A DNA stretch of 19,344 nucleotides from JABWBR01 sp036741235 (lineage in GTDB: Bacteria; Bacteroidota; Bacteroidia; Chitinophagales; Saprospiraceae), in contig DAINSQ010000093.1 of assembly GCA_036741235.1 (NCBI GenBank), positions 1 through 19,344 of the forward strand, written 5' to 3'. The first letter of the stretch is position 1, and the number at the start of each line of letters is the position of its first letter. The position numbers and the translations under genes were made by a program. The notes below the pieces were generated by a model. It was not told where the DNA came from and made no database searches. It saw nothing but the letters and a program-made list of their open reading frames with translations. Below are positions 15,964-19,344 of the stretch, in pieces.

Positions 15964-18558
15964 TTATTGTTTATTCAACACAAGGCGTTTCGCTACATCC
16001 GGCAGGCCCTCCGATTTCACCTTCACCAGGTACATACCGCTGGGGTATGCCGACAAGTCGAGGCGCTCCATGGTTTGGACTTCCGGTATTTCTACGAAGT
16101 GCAGCAGCCGGCCTTGCAGGCTGTATACTTCCAGGCGCACGGCGCGGCCGGCATAGGTGGTCAGGTCGATATTGACCTCGCCGGTGGTGGGGTTGGGAAA
16201 TACCTGTACGAACAATTGGTCATATTGGTGGTTTTCCGCCGTTTGCGTGCCGGGCGATACCGCCAGCGGCTGCAAACCGCCGCTGATGCCCACATTGTTA
16301 AATGTAGCCTGCGTGGTAGTGGTATTGTTGATGCTTTCGACAAACAAACCTACCTGGATGCAACTATTCATGGTAATCGTGGCTGAACCGCGGAAGGCCC
16401 AGGTAACTCCGTCTGGTGAACTAAAGGCAGTAAAGACATTACCCGTTCTGGTCAATCGCAGCCAGGTATGCGTAGGTGGTATTCCCGATTGCAGGGTATT
16501 CGTAGGTCCGAAAGTAGTCGACCGGATTTCGCGGCGCAGAATGGTGCTCAACTGGATTTTAAGTGTAAATTTTCTGGAACCCTGCGCAGTGGTCTCCCGC
16601 ATTTGTATGCCGGCCCAGCCGCCCTGTGGAAATATGCTGCTCACATGCACAACCAGTTCTGCATCACCGCACAGACTTTGGTATACGCTGTGCTGCACGT
16701 CGCTGGTATTGGTGATGTAGCCATTGGCGTTCAGGGTAAATGTCCCTTCATTTCCACAAAAATCATACGAAGAGCTACCCTGAGCCGTAGTGCCTATATC
16801 TGACGCCGACCAGCCTTGGGGCAAGCCAGTGTCTTTGTTGACCAATAGACTGGCTATACAGCTGGCGCTATTGCCGTTGCCGTCGTTTGCTGTTACTTGT
16901 ATCTGTATGGTTTGTCCGATGTTGCTGCAATTGACTTGTACCGGGCTGATCGAAATGACCTGTACCTGGCCGCAGTTATCGCTGCTGCCTGCTATATTCA
17001 ATACATCGGCTGCCGTCAGGGTATATTGGGTGCCTTGCAGTTGCACGCTCCCCTGGCGACAAACAACCGTCGGCGGGGTGTTGTCTGTTTTCGTTACCGA
17101 AAAACTGCACTGTGCCGGGTTGCCGTTGACGTCGGTCACGGTCAAGGTCACCGTCATGTTGCCAGTCCCGGACACCGGGGTTCCCGCTGCCGGAGACTGC
17201 GTGACACTTTGCACGCCGCAGTTGTCGTTGGTGACGGCCAAACTTGTGTAATTGGGCAGTGCCGCCGTACAGTTGGCGCCCAGCACCAAAGTTTGGGTAG
17301 CCGGGCAGGTGATGGTAAGCGGCGTGTTGCCCTGCACCGTCACAGTGGCCATGCAGGTGGCCATTTGCCCCCGTGCATCGGTAACCGTAAGCGTATATTG
17401 CTGTGAGCCGATGTTGGCGCAGGTGAAACTCAGGGAAGACTGCCCGCCCACGGTGAAGGTCAGCGCACCGCAGCCGGTGGAGCCGTTGTCGAGCGCCGAG
17501 GCTGCCAGGGTAGCCGCGCCCGTTCCATTCAGGGTGACTGTTTGGCCCTGGCAGGCTGCGACCACGGGGGTTGGGTTGCTCTGAAACTCATACGCCCCCA
17601 TGTCCACCACCCCGCTATTGAAGACGCGGGGGTTACCGTCCAGATCAGTGGTGACACCGGAGGGGACGGCGGCGTTACTGCCTGTGTTGATAGCGGGGGA
17701 GCAGGTTTGCAGCCGCAGGTCGCCGGCGCCGACAAAAAGCGGGTCCATGTCGAGGTTGCCCGTACCCGCGTAGCCGCCCTGCACGATGGAGTAGGTGACG
17801 GTGGGGCTGGAGCCTTCAATCCCGCTGCTGTTGCCCCAAAGGATGGAGTTGGTCACCGTCGGAGAGGAGCCCTCGTTGAACATACCGCCGCCGCCATACT
17901 CTGCCGATTTGCCGGAAATTCTGCAGTTGGTCACCTCTGGAGAGGAGGACGCGTTGTTGAACATCCCACCGCCGTATAAAGCCGAATTGCCGGAAAAAAT
18001 ACAATTAGTAACGGTAGGAGCGCTTGCCGACTCATTGTACATCCCGCCGCCGAATGTAGCCGAATTGCCGGAAAAAATGCAGTTGGTCACCGTCGGAGAG
18101 GAGTGGTAGTTATCCATCCCGCCAAATATCCCCCCAGTAATAGTGAAGCCGTCGAGTACAGCGGTACTGTTCAGGTTGTTGTTATTGATGACGTAGAAGT
18201 AGTAGTCTTCGCCGCTGAGGGTAGTTACATGGGTGCCCCAGTTCCTGTTGCCCATGCCGGGGTTGCCCGTGTTGGGAAAGCCGCCGTAAATGGCCACGCC
18301 GTTTTTCATGGCGAAAGAAATGTACCGGTCACTGTCGGTGGTGGGCTTGTAGGTGCCGGCAGCTACCCAGACCTGGTCGCCGGGGCTGGAGGCGTTGATC
18401 ATAGCTTGCAGATCATCGCTGGCATCTTCCCAAGAAGTACCCTCGCCGCCCCCGTGCTGTTTTACGTAGCGGATCGTGGCATGCAATGAACCCCAGCTGC
18501 AAAACGAGAGTATCATCAGAAGCAGGAGATGAATATATCGCTTTTTCATGGATATCAT
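15964..18558 (-). CDS. Mosaic secreted protein: beta-helix, HYR/Ig-like, lectin-like, T9SS tail
   Basis: The product has 864 residues with a signal peptide (to about LHA, 27). Residues about 28-325 form a right-handed beta-helix of the type seen in surface and polymorphic membrane proteins. It carries PTVTNCIFSGNSA...GGGMYN repeats and closes with the conserved block DPLFVGAGDLRLQ...TDLDGNPRV...DMGAYEF. Residues about 330-575 are three HYR/Ig-like domains with paired cysteines (ITCPATQTL, TDNTPPTVVC). Residues about 580-760 look like a concanavalin-like carbohydrate-binding domain (GGWAGIQMRE, SSPDGVTWAF). Residues about 775-864 are a T9SS sorting domain (VFPNPTTGEVNIDL, AYPSGMYLVKV). The ATG at 18558 overlaps the stop of a small upstream ORF (ATGA), which favours it over the ATG at 18549. 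Likely a large surface adhesin or polysaccharide binder; no catalytic residues are evident. Confidence 0.92.
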   Translation of the reverse strand: MISMKKRYIHLLLLMILSFCSWGSLHATIRYVKQHGGGEGTSWEDASDDLQAMINASSPGDQVWVAAGTYKPTTDSDRYISFAMKNGVAIYGGFPNTGNPGMGNRNWGTHVTTLSGEDYYFYVINNNNLNSTAVLDGFTITGGIFGGMDNYHSSPTVTNCIFSGNSATFGGGMYNESASAPTVTNCIFSGNSALYGGGMFNNASSSPEVTNCRISGKSAEYGGGGMFNEGSSPTVTNSILWGNSSGIEGSSPTVTYSIVQGGYAGTGNLDMDPLFVGAGDLRLQTCSPAINTGSNAAVPSGVTTDLDGNPRVFNSGVVDMGAYEFQSNPTPVVAACQGQTVTLNGTGAATLAASALDNGSTGCGALTFTVGGQSSLSFTCANIGSQQYTLTVTDARGQMATCMATVTVQGNTPLTITCPATQTLVLGANCTAALPNYTSLAVTNDNCGVQSVTQSPAAGTPVSGTGNMTVTLTVTDVNGNPAQCSFSVTKTDNTPPTVVCRQGSVQLQGTQYTLTAADVLNIAGSSDNCGQVQVISISPVQVNCSNIGQTIQIQVTANDGNGNSASCIASLLVNKDTGLPQGWSASDIGTTAQGSSSYDFCGNEGTFTLNANGYITNTSDVQHSVYQSLCGDAELVVHVSSIFPQGGWAGIQMRETTAQGSRKFTLKIQLSTILRREIRSTTFGPTNTLQSGIPPTHTWLRLTRTGNVFTAFSSPDGVTWAFRGSATITMNSCIQVGLFVESINNTTTTQATFNNVGISGGLQPLAVSPGTQTAENHQYDQLFVQVFPNPTTGEVNIDLTTYAGRAVRLEVYSLQGRLLHFVEIPEVQTMERLDLSAYPSGMYLVKVKSEGLPDVAKRLVLNKQ
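17776..18102 (-). repeat. Short beta-helix repeats
   Basis: There are five imperfect repeats starting SPTVTN or similar, the first three about 26 residues long, the last two shorter and degenerate. They code residues 153-261 of the mosaic protein and correspond to coils of the beta-helix. Confidence 0.75.
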
Positions 18559-18650
18559 TTTAGGACGGCGGCAACCGGTATGTATCCCCGTGGCAACTGT
18601 CTGCCGCCGGTAGCAGTTACCCCGGGGCCGGGTTTAGCGCCTGTCAACAT
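18555..18650 (-). CDS. Tiny ORF coupled to the mosaic surface gene
   Basis: The frame codes 31 residues (MLTGAKPGPG...AAVLK). The ATG follows GGAGGAG immediately, closer than ideal. Its stop overlaps the next gene's ATG (ATGA), and its start overlaps the end of the preceding small ORF by 17 bases. This is the layout of translational coupling. Alternatively it is the second half of one gene broken or shifted in frame. I recognise no family. Confidence 0.35.
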   Translation of the reverse strand: MLTGAKPGPGVTATGGRQLPRGYIPVAAVLK

Positions 18651-18813
18651 CTCCTCCTTTATAACCTTCACTCGGCCCGTCCGCACTGAGGTCCCACTCT
18701 TTGGCGCCCAGCGAAGTTGCGCTCCCCGTGGTAAACATTACCTGTGCTGACAACCCCAAGGGAATGCAGAGGGCACATGCAAGGAATAGATGTCGTGTGC
18801 TCATGATTTTCAT
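18634..18813 (-). CDS. Small secreted peptide (59 residues)
   Basis: The start MKIMSTRHLF is followed by a hydrophobic core (LACALCIPLGL) and a good signal peptidase site after SAQ (residue 24). The mature part is about 35 residues (VMFTTGSATSLGAKEWDLS...GGDVDRR) with no cysteines. It is the first of three co-directional, overlapping or abutting frames ahead of the mosaic surface protein. It may be a genuine secreted peptide, a leader ORF, or the truncated front of a frameshifted gene. I do not recognise the family. Confidence 0.5.
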   Translation of the reverse strand: MKIMSTRHLFLACALCIPLGLSAQVMFTTGSATSLGAKEWDLSADGPSEGYKGGDVDRR

Positions 18814-19099
18814 TTTTTGTGTTTATATGCGGTCGAACAAATAGTTCGTGAATTTTCTGATACGCGACCCTGGAAGTTGCATTTTACCGCTTTATCGGGC
18901 TCCTTTGAAAATTGATTTTTGGGTTGGTATTAAGAATAAAAGACCCCTTTTTTACTGAAAAAAATTTACATATTTTCAACTTGATCAACAATGATTTCAG
19001 TCAACACAAACAATTATTTACACCTATAAAACAATATTATTTTTATGGATTTTGAGTAATATATTTCGCGCCCAAGGTCAGGCTGTGCGAGGTATAAAA
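18814..19099. other. AT-rich promoter region of the 18813-15964 gene set
   Basis: There is no gene. It is very AT-rich between about 18900 and 19070 and must contain the promoter of the small ORFs and mosaic gene. A near-match TAAATTTT lies at about 18960-18967 on the minus strand, but I cannot fix the promoter. The palindrome TTGATCAA is at 18981-18988. Confidence 0.35.
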
Positions 19100-19140
19100 T
19101 GCAAAGAGACGATCCATGTATTATGAATCGTCTCTTTGCA
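19100..19140 (-). terminator. Strong terminator of the rightmost gene
   Basis: A perfect 14 base-pair stem (TGCAAAGAGACGAT and its complement, 13-base loop with a possible inner CAT/ATG pair) is followed on the minus strand by TTTTAT. It lies about 20 bases behind the stop at 19162. Confidence 0.85.
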
Positions 19141-19161
19141 AAATAACACAAGGAAAAGTGA

Positions 19162-19344
19162 TTATTGAATATTCAACAATTTAGTTACAGCAGGCGCGCC
19201 GTCTGATATAACGCGAATCAGATAAGCACCTTTGGCATAACCCGACAGATCCATATTGACAAGGTCATGTTCCACTTCGTCAATATCCACGTAATGCATG
19301 ACTTGCCCAAACAGGTTCCAGACCTCAATGCGCGCGGCGCGGCC
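19162..19344 (-). CDS. C-terminal end of a T9SS cargo protein (5' end beyond window)
   Basis: Sixty residues are open to the right edge, ending at the stop at 19162. They are a T9SS type A sorting domain (RIEVWNLFGQ, MDLSGYAKGAYLIRV, ending KLLNIQ). They align with the tail of the gene at 15964-18558 (GRAVRLEVYSLQGR, LDLSAYPSGMYLVKV). This suggests the two are paralogues lying head to tail, at least in their tails. Nothing can be said of the rest. Confidence 0.85.
   Translation of the reverse strand, partial: GRAARIEVWNLFGQVMHYVDIDEVEHDLVNMDLSGYAKGAYLIRVISDGAPAVTKLLNIQ

Noticed and set aside
16157..17584. Overlapping plus-strand frames (16157-16720, 16790-17251, 17252-17584)
   Set aside because: All antisense to the mosaic surface protein; open frames follow from its Thr/Val-rich, GC-rich coding.

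Overview
The window looks like chromosomal DNA from a Bacteroidota bacterium, most likely of the Saprospiria type. Three things point there. There are two very large hybrid two-component sensors with ligand-type propellers (the HTCS architecture typical of this phylum). There are several secreted proteins ending in type IX secretion (T9SS) type A sorting domains. There are TAnnTTTG-like -7 promoter elements. The genus assignment is an inference; there is no rRNA or housekeeping gene here. Every gene I can support lies on the minus strand, so transcription runs from high to low coordinates.

Right to left: (i) 19162-19344 is the C-terminal end of a T9SS cargo protein, followed by a strong hairpin terminator (19100-19140). 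(ii) 18555-18813 holds two very small overlapping ORFs, the first with a signal peptide. They lead by an ATGA stop/start overlap into (iii) a 2.6-kb gene (15964-18558) for a mosaic secreted protein: beta-helix, HYR/Ig-like domains, a lectin-like domain and a T9SS tail, with its own terminator at 15909-15934. (iv) 11448-15569 is a complete HTCS sensor/regulator of 1373 residues. (v) 10646-11155 and 6611-10627 form a two-gene operon: a small T9SS-tailed protein, then a 1338-residue fibre-like protein with 14 tandem repeats built on a six-residue unit, terminated at 6466-6496. (vi) 6146-6310 is a decayed, internally deleted copy of the 3' end and terminator of gene (iii). (vii) 3734-5995 is a secreted propeller-like T9SS cargo protein. 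(viii) 1-3157 is a second HTCS sensor, cut by the left edge before its expected receiver and AraC domains.

The genes read as a cell-surface and environment-sensing region. Two membrane sensors with large periplasmic propellers alternate with exported surface proteins. The sensors may control their neighbours, but that is inferred from position only. The best candidate for something less usual is the fibre plus small T9SS-protein pair (6611-11155). The pair of tiny, apparently translation-coupled ORFs ahead of the mosaic surface protein, and the recombination remnant at 6146-6310, are also worth a look.
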